Positions 7,273-16,200 of a stretch of 27,473 nucleotides of DNA are shown in pieces. The notes under the pieces are model-generated. The model made no database searches, had not been told where the DNA came from, and saw only the letters and a program-made list of their open reading frames with translations. This stretch comes from Flavobacteriales bacterium (GTDB lineage Bacteria > Bacteroidota > Bacteroidia > NORP154), in contig DTSC01000273.1 of the NCBI GenBank assembly GCA_012965625.1, forward strand, positions 1 to 27,473. Direction: 5' to 3'. The number at the start of each line of letters is the position of its first letter. Position 1 is the stretch's first letter. The position numbers and the translations under genes are program-made.

Positions 7273-10200
7273 TTATGCTTTGTTTTCATTTCTCACCTTG
7301 GTTAAATAATGAACCGTTGGCTGTACATCTAATTCTTCTAGCAAGAAATACCTTCTTGGATCTTTCTCATTTTTGGCAACCTTGCTTTCAGGATCATTTT
7401 TATCTCCAAATATTATTGCGTGCGTTGGACAAGCTGCAGCACAGGCAGTTTGAAATTCCCCATCTCTTATTTTTCGCTTCTCTTTCTTGGCAATTAATTT
7501 GCCTCCTTGAATTCTTTGGATACACATAGAGCATTTTTCCATCACTCCTCTTGACCTAACAACCACGTCAGGATTTAATACCATTCTCCCCATATCGTCT
7601 TGAGCAGGATTGACATTAGCAAATCTGTCGTCATTCAAGTAACTGAACCAATTGAATCGTCTCACTTTATAAGGACAATTATTCAAACAAAATTTTGTGC
7701 CCACACAACGATTATAAACCATCTGGTTTAATCCATCTATACTATGGGTTGTTGCTGCAACCGGACAAACCGTTTCACAGGGAGCGTGATTGCAATGCTG
7801 ACACATAATTGGCTGGTAAGAAACCTGTAAATTTTCAGCATCCGAAGGAACTTCCATTCCTTTGAGATCTTCATGAGAAGCATCTGAACTATAGTACCTG
7901 TCAATCCTGATCCAATGCATTTCTCGTGACCTTCTCACTTCATCTTTTCCAACAACCGAGACATTGTTTTCTGAAGAACATCCAACAACGCAAGCACCGC
8001 AACCTATACAAGCATTTAGATCGATAGACATGCCCCAATGGTGCCCAGGCCTATCGAATGATTGCCAAAGATTTAGTTCTTTAGCATTTTTCATTTTATG
8101 GTCTGAAGAGGCTATTAAAACATCTGGATTCCCTGATTTTGGGTCATCGATGTATTCTTCTAATGTTGTAGCCCTGACCGGATCTCTTCCCATCATTGTA
8201 TGATGAGTTTGGGTAGTTGCAATATGAAATTTCCCAACAGAATCACTAATCGCAACATCACTTGAATGATAATTAATTCCACCATTATCGGTACAAAGGG
8301 AATACGCATTTTGCCCTACTCCATTACCCGTTTTTCCTGCTTTTGTACGACCATAACCAACAGCCAGGCCCAGGGTTCCTTTTGCCTGACCATACTGTGG
8401 ATAAACAGGCACTTGAATTGTTTTTCCATTCACCGTAAGATCTACCAAATCTGCCTCTTGTACCTGGCCTAAAGCAGTATTGAATCCCCTTTCTTTCATT
8501 TGATTTGGATTCATTGTAAGGTAATTATCCCAACATACCTTGGAGACGGGGTCAGGAAGTTCTTGGAGCCAGGGGTTGTTTGCATGAGACCCATCTCCGA
8601 TGCCCGTCTTTTCATAAAATGCAATCTCCCATTCGGCATCACTTTCTTTTTCCGAAAGTTTTTGTGCAGCGGCTTGTACTTCTGAATCTAAAGAAGACTC
8701 CGAAGGATCGTTATCCTCCAATTCTGGTAATGAAGGTGAGGCAGTTATCACAGGAACCCCATCATGAAGGCTCTGATTCCAAAAAGCATTAAACGTTGAA
8801 TGTTTACGCTGCATAGGAAAAACATTCACTTTCCAGTATTCTTTAATATGGCCTAAATAGTCACTGGAAGAACCAGACCACTTAAGTAAGGTGTCTTGTG
8901 CTTGGCGTGTATTGTGCAATGGGACAATCGTCGGCTGGCCAAGGCTATAATGACCATTCTTGATATTAGCATCATTCCAAGACTCAAGGTAATGATTGTC
9001 AGGGCATACATGATTTGTCAAAGAGGCCGTTTCATCTAAATTCCCTGAAAAGGAAACGGTTAGTCCAACCTTTGTTAACCCTGCATTAAATTCTATGGCA
9101 TTTGGCAGCGAATATGAAGGATTGGAATTATAAATAATTAAAGCATCTACGCTTCCAGCATTCATTTCTGCAACAAGTTCTAAAACAGAAGCGTCGTCAC
9201 TTTGAATTGAAAGATTGGCATTATCGAGATCTATGGTATTTCCATAACTACCGATCATCTTATTAATTCCGTTAGCAATAATTTGATGCTCCACATTATT
9301 TGTTCCACAGACCAATATTGCTGCACCCTTATTCTTTAACAAATGGCTTGCAGCACCCATTACCTTTTCAATGATTTCACCTGAAACTTTTGCTGCTGGT
9401 ATCTGAGATTGTCCTTTTAATTTAGCTAGTTCATTATAAATACTGGAAAGGATTACTCCATATTGGCTTGGCTTGGTTGGAATTCTTTCATCAGCATTAC
9501 TTCCCGTCAAAGAAAGGTTTGCTTCAAACTGAATATGTTTTGCCATTGATCCATTAGAAAGCTTTCTCGCTAATCCATATTGAAAGGAAGACTCAATAGG
9601 AGCAGTCCAATTAGCCAGGAAATCACATCCAATACTTACAATTGCTCTTGCATTATCAAATCGATAAGATGGAACAACAGCCCTATTAAAACATTTTTCA
9701 TTGGCTTTTCTAATTGAAGAATAAGATACAGCATCATAAACAACGTGTTTGGCATCCGTGCCAACACCCTCTTCCCCATTAGTGCTTGTGAAGCTTGTCA
9801 GAAAATCATTAATGACAGATTTAGTTGAAGGGCTTGCCAGCGAAGAGCTTAAAACTCGTACTTTACCACCATTGTTTCTAATCTCCTCTAATTTTGAACC
9901 CACAGCAATATCTACATCATCCCAAGAAACTTCTGCTCCTGCAGACATTGGGCTCTTTACCCTTCCTGAGTCATACAATGGCAAAACAGAACCTTGTGTT
10001 CTGGCATTTATCGCACCATGCGTAACTTGAGATAGTGTGTTACCTTCAATATGAATCGGACGCCCTTCTCTGGTTTTTACAAGAACTGGGCAAGACTCTC
10101 TTCCATTTATATAGGTAGAGGCGTACCAATTAGCTACACCCGGGGTTACCTCAATTGGTTTGTTTAGATATGGCACTGCTTTATGAACCGGACCTTCACA

Positions 10201-10404
10201 TGCAGCCAAGGTGGCAGCACCAACACTAAAGCCAAGGAATTTCAAAAAGTCTCGACGCGAAGTTGAAGAATCAGAAATTGAATCATCACCCAAAAACTTA
10301 TCAATAGGCAATTCCTCTGGAAATTCCTTTTCATGCTCTTTGTTAAAGGCCACATTGTCATCTAGCTCTTCAGTGCTTTTCCAATAAGTCTTCGTTTTTT
10401 TCAT
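7273..10404 (-). CDS. actB: Alternative complex III iron-sulfur subunit ActB (molybdopterin-oxidoreductase-like, Tat-exported)
   Basis: ActB is the large peripheral subunit on the outer side of the membrane. It fuses a molybdopterin-oxidoreductase-like domain, known to lack the cofactor in this family, with a ferredoxin domain that carries electrons toward the hemes. Of 1043 residues, the first 70 hold a Tat signal after an unusually long polar N-terminus: SRRDFLK with Arg50-Arg51, a hydrophobic stretch, then LAAC with Cys69, suggesting a Tat lipoprotein. The C-terminal cluster ligands are Cys799/802/805/809, Cys868/871/876/880, Cys900/906/910 and Cys958/961/988/992. The third set lacks one Cys (CVGTKFC), which fits the three [4Fe-4S] plus one [3Fe-4S] known for ActB. 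Export would need Tat translocase; a tatA gene is at 25242. actB sits between actA (21 nt) and actC (4 nt). Confidence 0.96.
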   Translation of the reverse strand: MKKTKTYWKSTEELDDNVAFNKEHEKEFPEELPIDKFLGDDSISDSSTSRRDFLKFLGFSVGAATLAACEGPVHKAVPYLNKPIEVTPGVANWYASTYINGRESCPVLVKTREGRPIHIEGNTLSQVTHGAINARTQGSVLPLYDSGRVKSPMSAGAEVSWDDVDIAVGSKLEEIRNNGGKVRVLSSSLASPSTKSVINDFLTSFTSTNGEEGVGTDAKHVVYDAVSYSSIRKANEKCFNRAVVPSYRFDNARAIVSIGCDFLANWTAPIESSFQYGLARKLSNGSMAKHIQFEANLSLTGSNADERIPTKPSQYGVILSSIYNELAKLKGQSQIPAAKVSGEIIEKVMGAASHLLKNKGAAILVCGTNNVEHQIIANGINKMIGSYGNTIDLDNANLSIQSDDASVLELVAEMNAGSVDALIIYNSNPSYSLPNAIEFNAGLTKVGLTVSFSGNLDETASLTNHVCPDNHYLESWNDANIKNGHYSLGQPTIVPLHNTRQAQDTLLKWSGSSSDYLGHIKEYWKVNVFPMQRKHSTFNAFWNQSLHDGVPVITASPSLPELEDNDPSESSLDSEVQAAAQKLSEKESDAEWEIAFYEKTGIGDGSHANNPWLQELPDPVSKVCWDNYLTMNPNQMKERGFNTALGQVQEADLVDLTVNGKTIQVPVYPQYGQAKGTLGLAVGYGRTKAGKTGNGVGQNAYSLCTDNGGINYHSSDVAISDSVGKFHIATTQTHHTMMGRDPVRATTLEEYIDDPKSGNPDVLIASSDHKMKNAKELNLWQSFDRPGHHWGMSIDLNACIGCGACVVGCSSENNVSVVGKDEVRRSREMHWIRIDRYYSSDASHEDLKGMEVPSDAENLQVSYQPIMCQHCNHAPCETVCPVAATTHSIDGLNQMVYNRCVGTKFCLNNCPYKVRRFNWFSYLNDDRFANVNPAQDDMGRMVLNPDVVVRSRGVMEKCSMCIQRIQGGKLIAKKEKRKIRDGEFQTACAAACPTHAIIFGDKNDPESKVAKNEKDPRRYFLLEELDVQPTVHYLTKVRNENKA

Positions 10405-10425
10405 TTATTTTTTTCTGCAAAAATT

Positions 10426-11733
10426 TTAATAATGACAGCGCGCACAATCCAATCCTCCCATTTTGTCAACTGTAATTTTCTGTCCTTTGTATTTTTCTTT
10501 TAGTTTTTCATGTAATTCGGTATAATATGGGTTCCCTTCCATCTTAACCTCAGTATCTCTATGACAATCGATACACCAGCCCATTGTCAACATAGACTCT
10601 TGTCTCATTACATGCATTTCTTCTACTGGACCATGGCACTTCTGGCATTCAATTTCCCCTACCACAACATGCTGGGAATGATTAAAATATGCTAGGTCAG
10701 GAAGATTATGAATCTTAACCCACCTTATAGGTTTTGGATCGTTGCCATATTCTTGTGTTTCTGGATCATAGTCAAGCGCTGCATATATTTTAGGGATTTC
10801 CTTGTCTCCTGTAAGCGTTCCTTCCTTAATGGCCTTATGACAGTTCATACATACATTTGCCGAAGGGATCCCTGCAGTTTTACTTTTCTCAGCACCTGAA
10901 TGACAATAAACACAATTAATTCCATTTTCCCCTGCGTGGATTTTATGAGAAAACCAAATTGGTTGCTCCGGTTCATAACCTTGTTCAATATTTATATATA
11001 AAAGGTTGTTCCAGCCCGCTCTTGAAAGGAAAGCCACCATAATGAGAATACATAAAGCCACTATTCTCTTATTTCCAGCCATCCATATTTTTATTCCATC
11101 TAAAACTGATTTTTCAGCTGGATCTTCACCTCCTCTTACTTCTGCATTGATTCGTTTCAAAGAAAGTTTTATCGAGCTCAGCACAAAAGCCAAGACCAAA
11201 AAAATTATTACAATGGTTATCAAGCCATCTGTTTCTGAATTGTCTTTAGGAATTTCATTTCCCAGCTCATAGGGATTAGGCCCTGCTGCCGCCTCTTTAA
11301 CAGGCACTTTCGTGCTCTCTTCCTTCATATAGGCGATAACTGACCAAATTTCCTCATCTGTTAAAGGATTGTCAGTCATTTTGACCTCATTGTTCTCTTT
11401 ATAAATTTTATTGGCGTATTCGTCACCGCTTTTAATAACTGCTGCAGAGCTTCGAATCCATGGAACCATCCATTCTTCTGAGGGTACCCTTGAGCTTACA
11501 TCCTTAAGATCAGGGCCTGTTAGCCGTCCTTTTCCAATAGTATGACATGTTGCACAAGTAGCCTTGAATATCTTTTCACCCTCATTTAAATCCTGGGCAT
11601 TAAGATTGGGAACAATTATTGCATAAAAGAAACAAGAAAAGACAAAAATGCAGAAGTGTAACCTAATGTGTTTGCAGCAAAACACATCTTTTGTTAGCCT
11701 AAAGGAAAGAAGTCTCTTCAACATAGTGCCCAT
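10426..11733 (-). CDS. actA: Alternative complex III multiheme cytochrome c ActA, with a fused N-terminal cytochrome c domain (six heme sites)
   Basis: ActA carries electrons from the iron-sulfur subunit to the downstream acceptor. The 435 residues contain six CXXCH sites: CATCH (60-64), CVYCH (274-278), CMNCH (295-299), CQKCH (363-367), CIDCH (387-391) and CARCH (430-434, at the very C-terminus). A signal or anchor segment (27-47, ending NLNAQ) leads into a monoheme cytochrome c domain to about residue 145; Met119 is a candidate axial ligand. Two membrane segments follow at about 171-190 and 222-238, then the pentaheme domain with its His-rich elements (WFSHKIH, YFNHSQHV). The pentaheme part matches ActA described in other species; the N-terminal domain is an addition. 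This is the first gene of the operon. An ATG three codons later (11724) is also possible. Confidence 0.94.
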   Translation of the reverse strand: MGTMLKRLLSFRLTKDVFCCKHIRLHFCIFVFSCFFYAIIVPNLNAQDLNEGEKIFKATCATCHTIGKGRLTGPDLKDVSSRVPSEEWMVPWIRSSAAVIKSGDEYANKIYKENNEVKMTDNPLTDEEIWSVIAYMKEESTKVPVKEAAAGPNPYELGNEIPKDNSETDGLITIVIIFLVLAFVLSSIKLSLKRINAEVRGGEDPAEKSVLDGIKIWMAGNKRIVALCILIMVAFLSRAGWNNLLYINIEQGYEPEQPIWFSHKIHAGENGINCVYCHSGAEKSKTAGIPSANVCMNCHKAIKEGTLTGDKEIPKIYAALDYDPETQEYGNDPKPIRWVKIHNLPDLAYFNHSQHVVVGEIECQKCHGPVEEMHVMRQESMLTMGWCIDCHRDTEVKMEGNPYYTELHEKLKEKYKGQKITVDKMGGLDCARCHY

Positions 11734-11763
11734 TATAAATTAGTTCCAGTCAGCTAATTAAAC

Positions 11764-11771
11764 TAATTTTG
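11764..11771 (+). promoter_or_regulatory. -7 box facing the SPOR-domain gene
   Basis: TAATTTTG matches the Bacteroidota -7 consensus TAnnTTTG in full. It would start transcription near 11778, about 50 nt before the SPOR gene. No TTG lies at the expected distance upstream. It is separated by 2 nt from the oppositely oriented -7 box of actA. Confidence 0.4.
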
Positions 11772-11773
11772 AG

Positions 11774-11802
11774 CAAATTTATAAGAATATTTTAATCGCC
11801 AA
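11774..11802 (-). promoter_or_regulatory. Promoter of the actABCDEF operon
   Basis: On the minus strand TTG (11802-11800) is followed after 18 nt by TAAATTTG (11781-11774), a full match to the Bacteroidota TAnnTTTG -7 element at near-normal spacing. Transcription would begin near 11767, giving a leader of about 35 nt before the actA ATG at 11733. This is the best promoter candidate in the window. Confidence 0.55.
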
Positions 11803-11826
11803 TAAAAAATCGGCAAAAAAGACAAT

Positions 11827-12327
11827 TTGAACGTTAAAAAAACAAATAAGCTGGTCGTTTTTAGAAAAAATGAATTTGTTCACATTTTTGCAAGCACCCT
11901 TTCTGTTCTTTTTATTATTAGTTTCTGCAATTGCTTTCTTGCAATAAATTATTGCAATGGGCAATCATTAAAAACCACAAAAGATTCTAACAACATCAAT
12001 CTTGTTCAAGACAAAAGAATTGGGCAGTTAATTGAGAAACATATCTCTATAAACCAGGGAGAAAAAGGCAAAAAGGGATATCGGGTTCAAATATTTTTTG
12101 GTTCTTCAAAGAAACAGGCAATGGAAATCAAGGCTTTGTTCATTGAAGCTCATCCAGACCAAGAAAGTTATGTGGTTTATGACGTTCCGTATTTTAAAGT
12201 GAGAACGGGGAACTTCAGAACCAGGATAGAGGCCGTAAAACTCCAAAGCGAAATAGGTGAGGAATTCCCTGGCTGCTTCATTGTTCAGGACAGGATTCCC
12301 ATTCAAGAAATGGAGGAAGAATATTAG
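11827..12327 (+). CDS. SPOR-domain exported protein (TTG start)
   Basis: SPOR domains bind peptidoglycan stripped of stem peptides, often at division sites. The frame codes for 166 residues. The domain runs from about residue 84 (KGYRVQIFFGSSKKQAMEIK) to about 155, with the typical centre VVYDVPYFKVRTGNFRTR and a two-residue FxVQ end (CFIVQDRI). The N-terminus is basic and then hydrophobic (FASTLSVLFIISFCNCFLA), consistent with a signal peptide ending near CNGQ. The only usable start is TTG at 11827; the next in-frame Met is inside the domain. An ATG at 11870 in another frame also opens a signal-like peptide but stops after 25 codons. The gene diverges from actA and its stop overlaps that of lptB by 4 nt (TTAG). 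Confidence 0.78.
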   Translation: MNVKKTNKLVVFRKNEFVHIFASTLSVLFIISFCNCFLAINYCNGQSLKTTKDSNNINLVQDKRIGQLIEKHISINQGEKGKKGYRVQIFFGSSKKQAMEIKALFIEAHPDQESYVVYDVPYFKVRTGNFRTRIEAVKLQSEIGEEFPGCFIVQDRIPIQEMEEEY

Positions 12328-13055
12328 GCTTTTTTCCTTAGCTCAAAGCTTTGTCCAAGGTAAACCTTTCTAACATGTTCATCATCTGCGAGATCCTCTG
12401 ATGTTCCTGATTTCAATATCTTCCCTTCAAATAGCAAATAAGCACGATCAGTAATAGACAAGGTTTCATGAACATTATGGTCAGTTATTAAGATTCCTAT
12501 GTTCTTCTCTTTGAGCTGCCTGATGATATTTTGAATATCTTCAACTGCAATAGGGTCAACTCCTGCAAAAGGTTCGTCTAAAAGAATAAAATTAGGATTA
12601 ACAGCCAAGGATCTTGCAATCTCTGTTCTTCTTCGTTCACCTCCAGACAACAGGTCTCCCCTGTTTTTACGCACATGCTGTAAACCAAATTCATTTAACA
12701 AGCCTTCTAGCTTAGCTAGCTGTTGCACTTTAGTTAGGTTTGTCATCTCCAATACAGCAAGAATATTATTCTCCACACTAAGTTTTCTAAACACAGATGC
12801 TTCTTGAGGCAAATACCCAATTCCTTTTTGAGCTCTCCTGTACATAGGTTCCTTTGTAATGTCTTCTTTTTCCAAAAAGATCTTTCCTGAATTTGGGTTT
12901 ATCAATCCGACGATCATATAGAAGCAAGTGGTCTTTCCTGCACCATTTGGACCCAGCAAGCCCACTATTTCGCCCTGGCTAACCTCAATTGAGACGTCAT
13001 TAACTACGGCTAGGTTTTTGTATTTCTTTACTAAATTGCAAGTGCTAAGCTTCAT
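12324..13055 (-). CDS. lptB: LPS export ABC transporter ATPase LptB
   Basis: LptB is the cytosolic ATPase that, with LptF and LptG, drives lipopolysaccharide from the inner membrane to the cell surface. The 243 residues show Walker A GPNGAGKTT (35-43), Q-loop YLPQEASVFRKLSVENN, the signature LSGGE (136-140) continued by RRRTEIARSLA, Walker B FILLDEPFAGVDPIA (Asp160, Glu161) and the switch His193 (TDHNVHETL). The LLDEPFAGVDPIAV and DHNVHETL stretches separate LptB from the related branched-chain amino acid ATPases. Length and start (ATG at 13055) are normal. It stands alone here: lptF, lptG, lptA and lptC are not adjacent. The upstream side faces the sensor kinase gene across a 178-nt divergent region. 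Confidence 0.94.
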   Translation of the reverse strand: MKLSTCNLVKKYKNLAVVNDVSIEVSQGEIVGLLGPNGAGKTTCFYMIVGLINPNSGKIFLEKEDITKEPMYRRAQKGIGYLPQEASVFRKLSVENNILAVLEMTNLTKVQQLAKLEGLLNEFGLQHVRKNRGDLLSGGERRRTEIARSLAVNPNFILLDEPFAGVDPIAVEDIQNIIRQLKEKNIGILITDHNVHETLSITDRAYLLFEGKILKSGTSEDLADDEHVRKVYLGQSFELRKKA

Positions 13056-13222
13056 GCTCCTTAGATTATTAATATTGTTTAAATTTTTGCTAAGATAGAA
13101 AACTAATAAGCATTAAAGGTGAATTGCTTCTCCTCCATGTACGTAAAAGGCATCATGGAATTTATTTTTTAGGTCACACATGAAAGCCTAAAATTGAGAT
13201 AAGCCTTAAACTTCCTTTTTTT

Positions 13223-13230
13223 ATATTTGT
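13223..13230 (+). promoter_or_regulatory. -7 box directly before the sensor kinase ATG
   Basis: TATATTTG is a full match to TAnnTTTG and ends 3 nt before the ATG at 13234. Transcription would start at or very near the start codon, so the message may be leaderless. The nearest TTG upstream (13194-13196) is 26 nt away, too far for a normal -33 element. Confidence 0.4.
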
Positions 13231-13233
13231 AGT

Positions 13234-16200
13234 ATGATCAAATTCCTGTTGTTGAGAACAATAAAATTGCAATACCTGTTTATTACCGTATCTGCCTGTT
13301 GCCTATTATTAGGTTTATTAATTGAGCGAACACTTTACACTGCCGATTATACAAAAATCGCTGAGGATTTTGAAAAAGCACTCATCCAAAAAGATTCGCA
13401 ACTAGAAAAGCTTGTTCAAGTTACCCACTCTTTACAAATACCTGGATCAAGCAATATAAAAACATGGGAGAATCACCAGGGCCTTAATTCCAGCAATCAA
13501 AATGATTTCACAATCCTGATTTATGAAATGGATAGTTTAGTCTACTGGTCAAACAACAATGTACCAGTTTCAAAAACTTTCGATAGAGATGAATTGGCAA
13601 ATGGAATTATCAGGCTAAAAAACGGTTGGTATAATGCCTGCATTCAGGAGAATGATGATCAGAAAACAATTGGGCTAGCATTAATAAAACATGCCTTTTC
13701 CTTTGAAAACAAATTCCTTACAAATGATTTTCATGCAAGCCTAAGAATACCAAAAGGAATCTTTTTAACTAAGGAAAGAAAAAAAGACAGCTTTCCAATA
13801 AAGTCTCCTGACGGCAGGATCTTGTGTTATCTTGGTTTCGACAACAGCATGAGTGCCACTAGCCAAAAACAATTTAGCCTATTGTGGTATTTAGTGTTTT
13901 TTCTCTATCTGGGTTTTATTATTAGTGCTGTTCGTTATTTGGAAATTTTAATCTCGCAGCTCAAGGATCATTTTGACAACCTATCGGTAATTATTGTATT
14001 TGTAATATCCATATTGTCATTAAGAATGTTGTTGTTGGTGAACCAATTCCCTCAACTTTTATATGACCTGCCAGCTTTTAGCCCATCTTACTACGGCACC
14101 TCTTTCTTGTTTCCCTCAATAGGAGATTTTATGCTCAACGCCATTACAATATTTTATTTGTCTGTATATATTTATAATAACTCAAGGGCTAACATGCCAG
14201 ATAGAGAGAAGGATAAAGACAACAAAGTATCACTTTTGTTGACAAGTGCCTTAAAAATATTGGCTGTTCTTTTTGGAGGGGTTTTTATCAGTTACTTGTT
14301 TGATGGCCTAATAATCAACTCTACTATTTCATATAATATCAACAATCTATTTGAGCTCGATTACCTGAGCTTTATCGGATATGCTTCAATGGGGTTTGTC
14401 TTGTTTGCATATTATTTTTTCGGAGAAACGGCAACATTAGGAATAAACAATGCTTCTAAAAACTTCTTGTTGATATTATGGAGCTCTAGCTCTTTGTTAT
14501 TTGTCGCCATTACCTATTTCTTTATATACAAAGATCCATGGCTGGTTTTTTGGCCTCCAATTTTTATAGGGGTGTTGCTCGCCAAATCACTAATTTCAAG
14601 GGACCAGAAGGAAACCCAAAAACCAATGATGTATCCTCTTATTTCATTAATAATTGTATTTGCTTCTTTCACAGCACATATTACCAACCATGGCTTTAGC
14701 AAAAAAGAGCTTGCTGAACGAAAGGTTTTAGCAGAAAAGCTGGCGGCTGAATTTGACCCTGTTGCAGAGTATCTTTATGGGGATCTTGAAAAAGCGCTGA
14801 AAAATGATAAGACGTTAAATTCTTTTACTGACTCAATAGCTGATGAAAGGACAAACATCATTGAACATATTAAAGACAAACACTTAAGGGGCTTCTGGGA
14901 AAAATATGACGTCCAAATAACTGTTTGTCAAAAAGGAGATTCATTACTAATTGAGAACGAAAATATTACAAGAGGCTGTAATGCCTTTTTTAATGCCCTT
15001 ATAAAAGAGCAAGGCCGAGGTACAATCAACAATAATTTTCATTTTTTAGACAACAATAATGGCAGAATCAGTTACCTGGCAATATTATCTAATGACACAG
15101 TATCCATTTATTTTGAGATGGACTTAAAAATTATTCCTGAAGCAAGAGGATTCCCAGAGCTGCTGCTGGACATAGGAATAAGCAAACACCTAAGTGATGC
15201 CCTGAAAGTGTATTCATACGCAAAATACAAGGGCAGTAAATTAATGAGTCAAGCAGGCGATTTTCCATACACCTCAAAACTACGCAATCATAACCCTAAC
15301 AAAAACTTCTATGAATACAATATTGACGGATTTAATCACCTAGTTTATAATGTTGACGATACTACGACTATTGTCTTAAGCAAGAAAGAGGCTTCTCCTG
15401 TAGACCCTATTATTCGCTTCTCTTATCTTTTTGCATTTTTCTGTTGTTTTGCCTTTATATTCATAGTAGTAATGATGCTTCCCAATAAGCTCATCAATGT
15501 TTCTATTAATTTCAGAAGACGAATTGAGCTTTCTATGGTGTCTGTTTTACTCATGTCATTGTTGCCTATTTCTATTGGCACGAAATATTATATTGAAAAA
15601 CAATATAACTCAAGGAACCATCAGAACATTAAAGAAAAGATCCAATCTGTACTTATTGAATTAGAGCATAAGCTAGCAGACGAAAAAGAACTGAATGGAG
15701 ACCTGAAAGAATACATCTCGTATCTGTTAACAAAATTCTCATATGTTTTCTTTACTGATATTAATTTATATGACCTTGAAGGCAACTTAATTGCTTCCTC
15801 ACAGCCAAAGATCTTTGAAGAAGGATTGATAAGTACAAAAATGGATTCAGAAGCCTATCTGCAGCTGGCAATTAATGAGAAAACCGAATTCGTCCATAAA
15901 GAGGATATCGGAACATTTGATTTTCTTTCTGCATATATCCCTTTTAGAAACCAAGACAGAGAAGTATTGGCCTATTTGAATCTTCCATATTTCGCAAAAC
16001 AGGAGGAAGTTAAAAAAGAAATTTCCACTTTTTTCATTGCCCTTTTTAATGTCTATGTGGTGTTGATACTTTTATCGGTTATTATTGCTCTAGTTGTTTC
16101 TAACCGGATTACCCAACCACTTAGGCTAATGCAGTCCATGCTCGCCAATGTAAAACTAGGCTCATCAAATGAACCCATCGCCTGGAACAGCAAGGATGAA

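Noticed and set aside
7273..10404. actB as an active molybdenum enzyme
   Set aside because: The domain order and neighbours are those of ActB, which is known to lack the molybdopterin cofactor.
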